DNA of 64,000 nt from Terriglobales bacterium (GTDB lineage Bacteria > Acidobacteriota > Terriglobia > Terriglobales > Acidobacteriaceae): the NCBI GenBank assembly GCA_035573675.1, contig DATMAB010000010.1:248001-312000 (forward strand). The letters run 5' to 3'. Both the position numbers and the translations under genes were made by a program. Positions 43,696 through 52,870 of this stretch are shown here, piece by piece; within the stretch, counting starts at the first letter, position 1; the number at the start of each line of letters is the position of its first letter. The notes below the pieces were generated by a model. It was not told where the DNA came from. It searched no databases and was given only the letters and a program-made list of their open reading frames with translations.

Positions 43696-45435
43696 ATGCG
43701 CGCCCGACTCGCCACGCTGGTCTTTCTGCTCGGGTTTGTTGCCTTCCCGTCTCCTTCGGAAGACGATTCCATTCGTGAATCGGACGTAGCCGTTCCCATG
43801 CGCGATGGCGTCGTCCTGCGTGCCGACGTCTGGCGTCCGCGCGGTCCCGGTCCGTTCCCCACGCTGGTCTATCGCACGCCTTACGATCGCCGTGAAGCCG
43901 TCAAGGACTACACCACGTTTTCTGCCGCCGTCGAGCGCGGTTACGCCGTGGTCATTCAGGACGTGCGCGGACGCTACGGCTCCGGGGGCGAGTACGTCGC
44001 GTATCAAAATGAAGGCCGGGACGGCTACGAGACCATCGAGTGGGCCGCGCAACAGCCCTGGTCGAACGGCAAGGTGGGAACCTTCGGTCTTTCTTATCCG
44101 GGCGCCGTGCAGTGGCTGGCCGCCATGGAATCGCCGCCGCACCTTGTCGCCATGGTGCCGGCCATGACCTACCACACACCGCGCAACTTCTTCTATTCCG
44201 GCGGTGTCTTCGACCTCTCCTGGATCGGGTGGATCTGGAACAACATCGCGCCCGACGTGCGCGCGAAAAAGAACCTGCCCGGGCCGCGCTCGGACGACGA
44301 AGTCGCCGCCCAGTGGGAGCGTTCCCGCGATCGCATGCGCCGACATCTGCCGCTCGCCACGCTACCCGACCTCAAAGACGTCGCACCCTCCTATTACGAA
44401 TGGATGCGCCACCCGCCCAGCGACCCCTGGTGGGATTGGGCTGAACTGCGGGGCAAGTTCGGCGGGACGCAAGCCGCCATCCTCAATCTCTCCGGCTGGC
44501 ACGACGAAGCCTATGGCCCCGATGGCGCGGTCAACAATTTCGCCGGGCTGGTCGCCGCACGCGGCGGCCCGCACCGCACCGCTGTCATCGTCGGTCCGTG
44601 GGTGCATGGGGTGAAAGCCGTCGGCCGTACCAAGTCCGGTGAGCGCGAGTTCGGACCCGATGCCGCTCTCGACTATGACCAGGTCGTGCTTCGCTGGATG
44701 GACCATTACGTGCGTGGTCTCCAGAACGGCGTGGAGCGCGAAAAACCTGTACGCGTCTTCACCATGGGCGCCAATCGCTGGCACGAGTACGAGACTTGGC
44801 CTCCACCCGCTACCCAGACCTCGTTCTTTCTGGCCACGCGTGCGGCGAAAGCCCGTTCGCTGGAGTCGCGGCCGGTGCGTACGAGTCGTTCCTTCAGTGA
44901 GTTCGTTTCCGACCCCTCCGCTCCTGTCTCCGACCCCTTCGCTCAGACGACCGGTGCGCACGACTACCGCGCGCTCGCGGAGCGTCCCGACGTCCTGGTG
45001 TTTGACTCGGCGCCGTTGACACACGCCATGGACGTCACCGGACCCATCCGCGCCGAAATCTATTTTTCCTGCGATGCGCCCGATACCGACCTCTGGGTCC
45101 GCCTGCTCGACGTCGCTCCCGACGGCGCAGCCTTCAACCTGATGAGCCCCGGCCTTGACGTCCTCCGCGCCAGCCATGCCCTCGGGCACAAGCTGGTGCC
45201 CGGCCGCATCTATCGGCTCGATTTCACCAATCTGCTGACCAGCAATCGCTTCGAGAAAGGACACCGCGTGCGCGTGCAGATTTCGACCGCATTCTTCCCG
45301 CATATGTCGCACAACCTGCACACCGGCAAGTCAGAGATCGACTCCGCCGAGATGCGCAAAGCCGTCCTTCGCATTCATCACGACCGTCTGCGGCGCTCAC
45401 GAATCGTGCTCCCCGTGGTCGGCAAGGGAGATTGA
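43696..45435 (+). CDS. Secreted CocE/NonD-type hydrolase (X-Pro dipeptidyl-peptidase family)
   Basis: 579 residues from ATG 43696, chosen because it begins a normal signal peptide (MRARLATLVFLLGFVAFPSPSE); an ATG at 43636 gives 20 more residues. Alpha/beta-hydrolase domain: VAVPMRDGVVLRADVWRP, TPYDRREA, VIQDVRGRYGSGGEY, nucleophile Ser in GLSYPGAVQW, later GWHDEAYGPDG (Asp) and VGPWVHG (His). C-terminal jelly-roll domain (MDVTGPIRAEIYFSCDAPDTDLWVRLLDV). The family includes cocaine esterase, glutaryl acylases and X-Pro dipeptidyl peptidases. Confidence 0.9.
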   Translation: MRARLATLVFLLGFVAFPSPSEDDSIRESDVAVPMRDGVVLRADVWRPRGPGPFPTLVYRTPYDRREAVKDYTTFSAAVERGYAVVIQDVRGRYGSGGEYVAYQNEGRDGYETIEWAAQQPWSNGKVGTFGLSYPGAVQWLAAMESPPHLVAMVPAMTYHTPRNFFYSGGVFDLSWIGWIWNNIAPDVRAKKNLPGPRSDDEVAAQWERSRDRMRRHLPLATLPDLKDVAPSYYEWMRHPPSDPWWDWAELRGKFGGTQAAILNLSGWHDEAYGPDGAVNNFAGLVAARGGPHRTAVIVGPWVHGVKAVGRTKSGEREFGPDAALDYDQVVLRWMDHYVRGLQNGVEREKPVRVFTMGANRWHEYETWPPPATQTSFFLATRAAKARSLESRPVRTSRSFSEFVSDPSAPVSDPFAQTTGAHDYRALAERPDVLVFDSAPLTHAMDVTGPIRAEIYFSCDAPDTDLWVRLLDVAPDGAAFNLMSPGLDVLRASHALGHKLVPGRIYRLDFTNLLTSNRFEKGHRVRVQISTAFFPHMSHNLHTGKSEIDSAEMRKAVLRIHHDRLRRSRIVLPVVGKGD

Positions 45436-45515
45436 CCATTGTCATTCCGTTGGCAGCACGCGTTGTCACTTCGAGCGAAGCATGGGTACCATGCCGGGCG
45501 TAGCGAGGCATTCCT
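45436..45515. repeat. Intergenic repeat remnant (GTCATTCCG / GCGTAGCGAGG type)
   Basis: TTGTCATTCCGTTGGCAGC, then CACTTCGAGCGAAGCATGGG and GCCGGGCGTAGCGAGGCATTC. Related in style to the elements at 46018-46086 and 48654-48760. Confidence 0.5.
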
Positions 45516-45989
45516 ATGAGCTGCATTGCCGCACCGGGCACGAAGAGGGGCCTGGCGCTCATCGTGTTCTTCGCCCTCTGCCCGTTCATGCTCGCCGACG
45601 ACCTCAACCCGCCGGCTTCTCGCGCCGCGCTGGAGCAGACCGTCCGCGACTACGTCGCCCTGTACCGGCGCGAAACCCTCGAGCAGTGGAAGACGCTCTT
45701 CCATCCCCTGCTGACTGTCGCTCACCCGCGCGACGATGGCTCCATCCGCGTCCGCAACCTTGAAGAGTTCTACGGCGCCCAGAAGGGCTATTTCGAAACC
45801 GGCCGCAGGGTCAGCGAGCGCCTGGAGAATGTCCGCATCGAGGAAGGCCGCCGCATCGCTCGCGTCACCGCCGATTTCATCTTCGTGGATGAGGGCGAAG
45901 AATCCCGCGGCAAGCTGGGCTTGCACCTGGTCGAAAGCACAGAGGGATGGAAGATCGTCGCCATCGTCTTCTCCTATGACAAACCCTAG
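45516..45989 (+). CDS. Secreted NTF2/SnoaL-like small protein
   Basis: 157 residues. Signal peptide (RGLALIVFFALCPFMLADD). The mature part (ALEQTVRDYVALYRRETLEQWKTLFHPLLTVAHPRDDGSIRVRNLEEFYGAQKGYF ... GKLGLHLVESTEGWKIVAIVFSYD) has the cone-shaped NTF2-like pattern of helix, helix and strands ending in WKIVAIxFSY. Function unknown; such proteins may bind small ligands or be lumazine-like carriers. Confidence 0.75.
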   Translation: MSCIAAPGTKRGLALIVFFALCPFMLADDLNPPASRAALEQTVRDYVALYRRETLEQWKTLFHPLLTVAHPRDDGSIRVRNLEEFYGAQKGYFETGRRVSERLENVRIEEGRRIARVTADFIFVDEGEESRGKLGLHLVESTEGWKIVAIVFSYDKP

Positions 45990-46017
45990 GTCCTTTCGAG
46001 TTTCATTTCTTTGGTGC

Positions 46018-46086
46018 CGTCATCCTGAGCGAGGGAGGGCTCGCGCGCGCAGTTACCGGCGCGGGACAATCGAGCGAAGAATCTCG
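46018..46086. repeat. Intergenic repeat (CGTCATCCTGAGCGAGGGAG ... GCGAAGAATCTCGG)
   Basis: Begins CGTCATCCTGAGCGAGG, contains a GC palindrome, ends GAGCGAAGAATCTCGG. Shares the TCATCCTGAG head with copies near 1761-2285. It lies directly before the coding start chosen for the next gene. Confidence 0.6.
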
Positions 46087-48642
46087 GTGTTCTTCCGCGC
46101 AGCGCAGTCGCTCGTGCTTCTCACAGCGCTGATCTTTCCCCTTCCTCTCCTCGCCCAGCGCGAACCCGTCCTCAAACAGATTGATCTGCCGCACTCCTAC
46201 TACTTCCGCGAGATGTATCTGCCGCAGCTCACTACCGGGCCCAGTTCCGTTGCCTGGTCGCCCGACGGCAAGTGGCTGGTGTATTCCAGGGCGGGCTCGC
46301 TCTGGCGCCAGCGGCCGGACTCCGAGATCGCCGTGCAGCTCACCGCCGGTCCCGGCTACGACTATCAGCCCGACTGGTCGCCCGACGGCCGCTGGATCGT
46401 CTTCTCGCGCTACGACGGCGGCGCCATCGAGCTCTGGCGGCTCGACGTCGAAAGCGGCGCGCAGAAACAGCTCACGCAGGGCGGGCACGTCAACGTCGAG
46501 CCGCGCTGGTCGCCGGACGGCTCGCGCATCGTTTACGTTTCCACCGCATACAACCGCCGCTTCCACATCTTTGTGCTGCACCTGAAGGATGGCGAACCCG
46601 CGCCCGTTCAGTTCCCCACCGAGCGCCTCACCGGCGAAACACGCAGCGACAAGCCGCGTTATTACTACAGCCAGTTCGACCACGAGATCAGCCCTACGTG
46701 GTCGCCGGACGCGAGGGAGATCATCTTCGTCTCCAATCGCGGGCATTTCTATGGCACTGGCGGTTTCTGGCGCATGGAAGCGAAAACCGGCGCGGAGGCC
46801 CGCGAGTTCCACTCGGAAGAGACCACCTGGAAAGCCCGTCCCGACTGGTCGCGCGACGGGAAAAGGCTCGTCTTCAGTTCCTATCTCGGCCGGCAGTGGC
46901 ATCAGCTTTGGGTGACGACGCCGGACGGAGGCAGCGCTTTCCCGCTGACCTACGGCGAATACGACAACACAGCCGCGCGCTGGTCGCCCGACGGGTCGCG
47001 CGTCGCCTTCATTTCCAACCGTGACGGCAACACCTCGCTGTGGATCATGGACCTGCCCGGCGGGGCGCAACGCCAGGTGATTGCCCGCGAGCGCAAATAC
47101 CTGCGGCCCATGGGAAAGCTGCGCATCAGCGTGCTCGATGCCGCAGGCCGGCCGACAGCCGCGCGCGTTTCAGTGACGGATTCCGACGGCCGTGCCTATG
47201 CTCCCGATGACGCCTGGATGCACGCCGATGACGGCTTCGTCCGCGCCCAACGCAGGTTCGAGGCTCACTACTTCCATATCACCGGCCAGGCCGAGCTTTC
47301 AGTTCCCGCGGGTCGCGTGCATATCGAAGTAATGAAAGGTTTCGAGCATCACTTGGAGCAGCGCCGCGCCGATGTCTTTGCCGACCGCGTCACCACCGTG
47401 CCCGTGCGCTTGCGTCCGCTCGCGCCACTGCCCGCCGATACCGGCAAGCGCTGGGCCAGCGGCGACCTGCACGTGCACATGAACTACGCCGGCGCTTACC
47501 GCAACACACCCGCGCGCCTGGCGCAGCAGGCCGCGGCGGAAAACCTGAGCGTCGTGCACGACCTTATCGTCAACAAGGAACAGCGCATCCCTGATATTTC
47601 GTATTTCACCGGCAAGCCGGATCCCGTTTCGCACGCAAACTTTCTCCTGCTGCATGACCAGGAGTTTCACACCAGCTACTGGGGTCACATGGGCCTGCTC
47701 GGAATGACACGCAACTACCTGATTCCCGATTACGCCGGTTATCCGGAGACCGCCGCTGCCAGCCTGTGGCCGACGAACTCGTTCATCGCCGATCTCGCGC
47801 ACCAGCAGGGCGCTCTGGTCGGTTACGTTCATCCCTACGAGATCGAGGATGCTCCCGATCCCGCCAAGGACCGTCCGCTGCGCCACGCCTTCGTCGTCGA
47901 TGCGGCGCTCGGCAAGGCCGATTACGTCGAGGTCCTCGGCTTCAGCGACCATCATTCGACGGCGAGCATTTGGTACCGGCTGCTCAACCTGGGCTTCCGC
48001 ATTCCCGCCGGCGCAGGCACGGATGCGATGGCCAACTACGCTTCGCTCCACGGACCGGTCGGGCTGAACCGGGTCTATGCGCGCGTATCGGTGGGACCGC
48101 TGAAGCGCGAAGAGTGGCTCGACGCAGTGCGCCGCGGCAACGGCTTCGCCACCAACGGGCCGCTGCTCGACTTCACACTCGGCGGCCAGGCCATCGGCGG
48201 AGAGCTCAAGCTGGCAACCCCTGATCCGGAAGTGCGCTTCACCGCTTCCATGCGCTCGCTGGTTCCGCTCGACCACCTCGAGGTGGTGTGCAACGGCAGG
48301 GTCGTGCGCACGCTGGAGATGAACGCGACGCGCGACCAGGCCGACGTGCGCGGATCCATTCCCCTCGACGCCAGCGGCTGGTGCTTGTTGCGTGCCTGGA
48401 GCGAGAAGCCGCAGCATCCTATTCTTGACATCTATCCGTACGCGACTACCAGTCCCATCTATGTGAGCGTAAGCGGCGAGCGCCCGCGCTCACCCGAAGA
48501 TGCGAAGTTCTGCATCGCCTGGATCGACCGTATCCGCGAATCGGTGGAAAAGTTCACTGACTGGAACACCGACGCCGAGCGCGAGGAGACCTTCAAGACC
48601 TTGAGCGAGGCGCGCAACGTGTACGAAGGAATGTTGAAGTAG
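46087..48642 (+). CDS. Secreted TolB-type propeller fused to CehA/McbA-type (PHP-like) metallohydrolase
   Basis: 851 residues from GTG 46087; the frame is open further upstream, but that would be through the repeat at 46018-46086, so the start is uncertain. Signal peptide around SLVLLTALIFPLPLLAQ. Six PD40 blades (SVAWSPDGKWLVYS, PDWSPDGRWIVFS, PRWSPDGSRIVYV, PTWSPDAREIIFV, PDWSRDGKRLVFS, ARWSPDGSRVAFI). After about residue 340 a linker, then a PHP-like domain: GDLHVHMNYAG, FLLLHDQEFHTSYWGHMGLLG, GYVHPYE and EVLGFSDHHST, supplying metal His and Asp. CehA relatives hydrolyse carbamates or phosphoesters. Substrate unknown. Confidence 0.85.
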   Translation: MFFRAAQSLVLLTALIFPLPLLAQREPVLKQIDLPHSYYFREMYLPQLTTGPSSVAWSPDGKWLVYSRAGSLWRQRPDSEIAVQLTAGPGYDYQPDWSPDGRWIVFSRYDGGAIELWRLDVESGAQKQLTQGGHVNVEPRWSPDGSRIVYVSTAYNRRFHIFVLHLKDGEPAPVQFPTERLTGETRSDKPRYYYSQFDHEISPTWSPDAREIIFVSNRGHFYGTGGFWRMEAKTGAEAREFHSEETTWKARPDWSRDGKRLVFSSYLGRQWHQLWVTTPDGGSAFPLTYGEYDNTAARWSPDGSRVAFISNRDGNTSLWIMDLPGGAQRQVIARERKYLRPMGKLRISVLDAAGRPTAARVSVTDSDGRAYAPDDAWMHADDGFVRAQRRFEAHYFHITGQAELSVPAGRVHIEVMKGFEHHLEQRRADVFADRVTTVPVRLRPLAPLPADTGKRWASGDLHVHMNYAGAYRNTPARLAQQAAAENLSVVHDLIVNKEQRIPDISYFTGKPDPVSHANFLLLHDQEFHTSYWGHMGLLGMTRNYLIPDYAGYPETAAASLWPTNSFIADLAHQQGALVGYVHPYEIEDAPDPAKDRPLRHAFVVDAALGKADYVEVLGFSDHHSTASIWYRLLNLGFRIPAGAGTDAMANYASLHGPVGLNRVYARVSVGPLKREEWLDAVRRGNGFATNGPLLDFTLGGQAIGGELKLATPDPEVRFTASMRSLVPLDHLEVVCNGRVVRTLEMNATRDQADVRGSIPLDASGWCLLRAWSEKPQHPILDIYPYATTSPIYVSVSGERPRSPEDAKFCIAWIDRIRESVEKFTDWNTDAEREETFKTLSEARNVYEGMLK

Positions 48643-48653
48643 ACTCGTGGTTT

Positions 48654-48760
48654 TGTCATGCCGAGCGTAGCGAGGTACCTTTATAGCCACAACGTATCTG
48701 GGCTTGCGGACACCGCAGCCATAGGGATTCCTCGTCCGCCGCGGCGCACTCGGAATGACA
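48654..48760. repeat. 107-bp intergenic element with terminal inverted repeats
   Basis: Left end TGTCATGCCGAGCGTAGCGAGG style, right end ACTCGGAATGACA; the outermost bases TGTCAT-CCGAG and CTCGG-ATGACA are inverted copies. It looks like a small non-autonomous or REP-like element in the gap before cstA. Confidence 0.6.
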
Positions 48761-48817
48761 ATCGACGGTCAGTGGTAACCTGATTCGCGTGAGCGCATCC
48801 TTCCGTCAAGAGCTACC

Positions 48818-50548
48818 ATGAGCCTTCTTCTGCTCTCCGCGCTGGTGATGGCGGCACTGATTGCCGGATACACGCTGTACGGCAGCTTCATCGCGCGGCA
48901 GTATCGGCTGGACGATGCGATCGCGACGCCCGCCACGCGGCTGAACGACGGCATCGACTTCGTCCCCGCGCGGCCCTTCTACCTGATGGGGCAGCACTTC
49001 AGCGCCATCGCCGCAGCCGGACCCATCGTCGGACCCATCGCCGCCTGCCTGGCCTTCGGCTGGCTGCCCAGCATCCTCTGGATCACGCTCGGTGTCATCT
49101 TCATCGGCGCCGTGCATGACTTCTCTGCCCTCGTTGCGTCCGTCCGCCACGGCGCCAACTCCATCGCCGAGATCGCCCGGCAGAACCTCGGACGGCGCGC
49201 CTGGCTGGCCTTCATCGCCTTCATCTGGATCGCGCTGTTGTACGTCATCGTCGCCTTTGCCGACGTCACCGCCTCCACCTTCCTCGGTCAAACCGAGGAA
49301 CTCCAGGCCGCATTTTCCTTCAATGCCGGAGGCGCCGTCGCGGCAGCCAGCACCATGTACCTCTTGCTGGCGTTGTTGATGGGCATTGTGCAGCGCAGGC
49401 TCAACCCGCCCATGTGGCTGATGACGGTCGCCTTTGTGCCCGCGACGTTGGGCGTGGTGTGGCTGGGCACAAGAGTCTCGACCGTGCTGGTGTTCGATCT
49501 GCACGTCTGGCACGTCGCCATCCTCGTCTATTGCTTCGTCGCTTCCCTGCTTCCCATGTGGCTGCTGCAGCAGCCGCGCGGCTACCTTGGTGGCTTTGTG
49601 CTCTACCTCGTGCTGGGCATCGGCGTCATCGGCATCCTGTTCGGCGGATTCCAGATCCAGCAGCCGGCGGTGATACAGACGCGTACCGGTTCGGTGGTCG
49701 AACAACTGCTGTTTCCTTTCCTGTTTGTCACCATTGCGTGTGGCGCCTGCTCCGGATTCCACGGCCTGGTATGTGGTGGAACCACTTCCAAGCAGGTGGC
49801 GCGCGAAAGCCACTGCAAGCCCATCGGCTACGGAACCATGCTGCTCGAAGGCCTGGTGGCGCTGATCGCGCTGGCCACGGTGATGGTGGTGCTGCCCGCG
49901 GACATCGCCGGGCGCGCGCCGGGAAAGCTCTATGGCGATGGCATCGCGCGTTTTCTGGCTGTGCTCGTGGGTGAGCGCTGGTTCACCTTCGCGGCGACCT
50001 TTGGCGCCATGGCTTTCTCCACCTTCGTCTTCGATACGCTCGACGTGGCTACGCGCCTCGGCCGCTATCTGCTGCAGGAACTGGCCGGCGGCCTGGGCTG
50101 GCGCGCCAGCAGTCGCATCGGAGGAATCCTCGCAGCCGCGTTGACGGCGTTCGTTCCGTTGCTCGTCCTGCTCTCGGCGCGCGAAGGGGCGTGGCGGCAC
50201 TTCTGGGTGCTGTTCGGGACCTCGAACCAGTTGCTGGCGTCGCTCACCTTGCTGGGCGTGAGCGTGTGGCTCTACCGCTCCGGCCGCCGCACCTGGTACA
50301 CCGTGTTGCCCATGCTGTTCGTGATGACGGCGACCGTCAGCGCCCTGCTGGTGCAGATGGCCGAGGGCGCAAAGGAGATCGCAAACGGCGGGCTGCGCCT
50401 GCATCCCTCGATCGTCAACGGATTCGTGGCTGTGGGGCTGCTGGTGCTGGCCATCATCTTCATCCTCGAAGGACTGCGCGCGATCCGCGATGTGCGTCGT
50501 GCCCGTGGCCTCCAATCGCTGGCAACGGAACCGTCGGCTGGCGACTAG
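48818..50548 (+). CDS. cstA: CstA family pyruvate/peptide transporter (carbon starvation protein)
   Basis: 576 residues, many membrane helices. MSLLLLSALVMAALIAGYTLYGSFIARQYRLDD, the RPFYLMGQHFSAIAAAGPIVGPI block, GVIFIGAVHDFSALVASVRH and ACGACSGFHGLVCGGTTSKQVA are CstA signatures. The protein has a shortened C-terminus compared with the 700-residue E. coli CstA, close to the BtsT-type short forms. Family members import pyruvate or peptides, often on carbon limitation. No regulatory gene nearby. Confidence 0.93.
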   Translation: MSLLLLSALVMAALIAGYTLYGSFIARQYRLDDAIATPATRLNDGIDFVPARPFYLMGQHFSAIAAAGPIVGPIAACLAFGWLPSILWITLGVIFIGAVHDFSALVASVRHGANSIAEIARQNLGRRAWLAFIAFIWIALLYVIVAFADVTASTFLGQTEELQAAFSFNAGGAVAAASTMYLLLALLMGIVQRRLNPPMWLMTVAFVPATLGVVWLGTRVSTVLVFDLHVWHVAILVYCFVASLLPMWLLQQPRGYLGGFVLYLVLGIGVIGILFGGFQIQQPAVIQTRTGSVVEQLLFPFLFVTIACGACSGFHGLVCGGTTSKQVARESHCKPIGYGTMLLEGLVALIALATVMVVLPADIAGRAPGKLYGDGIARFLAVLVGERWFTFAATFGAMAFSTFVFDTLDVATRLGRYLLQELAGGLGWRASSRIGGILAAALTAFVPLLVLLSAREGAWRHFWVLFGTSNQLLASLTLLGVSVWLYRSGRRTWYTVLPMLFVMTATVSALLVQMAEGAKEIANGGLRLHPSIVNGFVAVGLLVLAIIFILEGLRAIRDVRRARGLQSLATEPSAGD

Positions 50549-50577
50549 CGATGCTCGGTGGCCCTGTGTCTTTGTGG

Positions 50578-51528
50578 CTACTTTCCTCCAAACGCCCGCG
50601 AATGGAACGTCAGTGAAGCGTCGAAGTGGCGCGCCACGTACTGCCAGCCGTGTCCGCCGGGAAAGAGGTGGAACTCATGCGGGATGCGGCGTGCTTCGAG
50701 CACCTCGTGCAGGGCCTGCGTACCGGCGTCGAATCCGTACTCATCCTCGGTGCCGCAATCGAAGTAGATTCTGACGCGCTGGAGACCCGCGCCCTGCCGC
50801 GCCAGGGTGAGGGGATTCTGCCGCTGATAGAACGCGTGGTCCAGCGGTGACCCGAACACCGTGCCCAGCAGCGAGCTGCGGCCGCCGCCGATGCCGGGCG
50901 CGGCCTCGGCTCCGCGCGGCAAGTCTTTCATCACCGCGGCGCTGTGGGCGCTGACCGAGCCGAACTGTTGCGGATATTTGAAGGCGAAGCGCAGCGCGCC
51001 GTATCCGCCCATGGAGACGCCGCTCAGGCCACGGCCCGCGCGCGTGGCGAGAGTGCGGTATTTCTTGTCGATGAACGGCACGAACTCCCGGACAAAGAAA
51101 TCCTCATAGCGGGTGCGGCCGTCGTGGGAGTTGATGTAGAAGCTGCGACCGCCGTCGGGGGTGACGACGATCATCTCCCCGATCTTCTTTTCTTCCTGCA
51201 GGCGCTCGATCATGTTCCATCCGCCGCCGTTGACCAGGGACTGCTCGTTGTCGCCCAGGCCGTGCAGAAAGTAGAGCACGGGGTAGCGACGCGCTTTGTC
51301 AGCGTCGTAGCTCGAGGGAAGCAGGGCGCAGTAGCGGACGGAAGCCTTCATAAACCTGCTTGGCACCGTGGAACATTCGACACGGGAGGCAGCGCGCGCT
51401 GGGGCGCAAAGCAAGATCAAGAGACTCAATGCAGAGAGCACAGAGAAAAGATGCCGAGGGCGGAGAGAAAAACCGATCCCTCGGCGTGCTCGGGATGACC
51501 ATCCGGAAGAGTGAACCCGATCACTCAT
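50578..51528 (-). CDS. Secreted alpha/beta-hydrolase esterase (esterase D/feruloyl esterase-like)
   Basis: 316 residues as drawn. The N-terminus overlaps the MacB-like permease stop and repeat-like DNA, and the true start may be an internal GTG just before the hydrophobic signal (LSLLILLCAPARAA). Catalytic parts: nucleophile Ser in GLSGVSMGGYGALRFA, Asp in FDCGTEDEYGFD and His in FPGGHGWQYVARH; oxyanion loop FLHGLGDNEQS. Resembles putative tributyrin esterase/S-formylglutathione hydrolase-like secreted enzymes. Confidence 0.85.
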   Translation of the reverse strand: MSDRVHSSGWSSRARRGIGFSLRPRHLFSVLSALSLLILLCAPARAASRVECSTVPSRFMKASVRYCALLPSSYDADKARRYPVLYFLHGLGDNEQSLVNGGGWNMIERLQEEKKIGEMIVVTPDGGRSFYINSHDGRTRYEDFFVREFVPFIDKKYRTLATRAGRGLSGVSMGGYGALRFAFKYPQQFGSVSAHSAAVMKDLPRGAEAAPGIGGGRSSLLGTVFGSPLDHAFYQRQNPLTLARQGAGLQRVRIYFDCGTEDEYGFDAGTQALHEVLEARRIPHEFHLFPGGHGWQYVARHFDASLTFHSRAFGGK

Positions 51529-52870
51529 AGCGCAGCGCCTGCACGGGATCCAGGCGGGCGGCGCGCGCGGCAGGATAGAGTCCGGAGATCAGGCTCACGA
51601 GCACGGCAAAGGCGAGCGCGGCCAACACCAGCCACCAGGGCACGGACCAGATCTGTTCCGGAGGCAGTTGCTGGCGGGCCAGATAGACATTGGCGCCCCA
51701 GTTGATGAGCCGTCCGATGGCCCATCCCAGCACTACGCCCAGCGCGCCGCCGAAAGCGCCCATCACTCCGGCCTCGACGAAAAAGAGCGTCTTGACGTCG
51801 CCGTCGCTTGCGCCCAGCGCCTTAAGGATGCCGATCTCGCGCCTGCGTTCCAGAATGGCCATCACCAGCGTGTTCACGATGCCCAGCGAAGCGACGGCCA
51901 GCGCCAGGCTGCCGAAGATGCCCAGGAACAGGTCGAAGATGGCGAAGAAGCGGCGCAGGCTCTTGGTGGCGTCGAGCACGGAGAAGGTTCGGAAGCCCAT
52001 CTTCTTGATGGCGTTCTGCACGGACTCGACGCGCGACGGGCTGTCCACGCGTACCACCAGGCTGATGTAGGTCCGGGCGGGATTGTCGCGCGTAGCGCCG
52101 CGCAAATCGGAAAACTGCAGGACGTTGAGGCTTTCGGCGAAGGCTGTGGGAATGAAGATGCGGCCGCGCGATACGGTGCGCAGGCCGCTGTAAGGCTCGC
52201 GCTCGATCAGCCCGACGATCTTCAGGGGCTGCTCCCGCCGCACCACGGAGAAGCCGAAGGACTCGCCGGCATCGTCGTCGCCCGAGGAAGCGGCGCCGCC
52301 ACCGGCCAGGGGCTGGCGCTCCGCGTAGCGCACGATCACTTCCTTGCCGAGCAGCGAATCCGGATCGGGCGTGAGTTCCCTGGCGAATTCGGTGGCCAGA
52401 ATCGCCTCCTGCGCCGTAGGGCTGGAGAAGAACTGGCCGCGCATGTCTTCGAAGGCCTCGTTGTAACGCGCCGAAGGCGGCAGGGCGGCCACGAAAGCGA
52501 AGTTCATCTTCCCTTCGTAACGCACCTCGGTCATCAGGCGGATCTCAGGGAAGGTCTCGACCACGCCGGGGAGATTGCGCATCTCCTGCCGTGCATTGTC
52601 GTCGAGCGCCCGAAACTCCTCCGGCTTCGCCATGCGATCCTCGTCGCGGTCGAAGCCGCGGAAATCCTGCCTCGAAGTCACGAAGATGGTGTCGAAGAGT
52701 CCGGAGCCGGCCAGGCGGCGCCCGGCCATTTCCTGCAGGCCGATGCCCAGCGAAAGCATCGCGACGAGCGATGCCACGCCTACGGCAATGCCGAGGGTAG
52801 TGAGCGAATTGCGCAGGATGGATTCGCGCAGGTTGCGCGCGGCCAGCTCGACGAGGTCCGGCGTCTTCAT
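51521..52870 (-). CDS. MacB-like ABC transporter permease
   Basis: 449 residues. N-terminal helix (LTTLGIAVGVASLVAMLSLGIGLQ), a periplasmic MacB_PCD domain (about 45-290), then FtsX-type helices (LFLGIFGSLALAVASLGIVNTLVMAILERRREIGILKALGA, AGVMGAFGGALGVVLGWAIGRLI and WLVLAALAFAVLVSLISGLYPAARAARLDPVQALRYE). Four helices in all, the type VII/MacB mechanotransmission design. Overlaps the ATPase gene by four bases. No MacA-type adaptor is next to it. Confidence 0.92.
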   Translation of the reverse strand: MKTPDLVELAARNLRESILRNSLTTLGIAVGVASLVAMLSLGIGLQEMAGRRLAGSGLFDTIFVTSRQDFRGFDRDEDRMAKPEEFRALDDNARQEMRNLPGVVETFPEIRLMTEVRYEGKMNFAFVAALPPSARYNEAFEDMRGQFFSSPTAQEAILATEFARELTPDPDSLLGKEVIVRYAERQPLAGGGAASSGDDDAGESFGFSVVRREQPLKIVGLIEREPYSGLRTVSRGRIFIPTAFAESLNVLQFSDLRGATRDNPARTYISLVVRVDSPSRVESVQNAIKKMGFRTFSVLDATKSLRRFFAIFDLFLGIFGSLALAVASLGIVNTLVMAILERRREIGILKALGASDGDVKTLFFVEAGVMGAFGGALGVVLGWAIGRLINWGANVYLARQQLPPEQIWSVPWWLVLAALAFAVLVSLISGLYPAARAARLDPVQALRYE

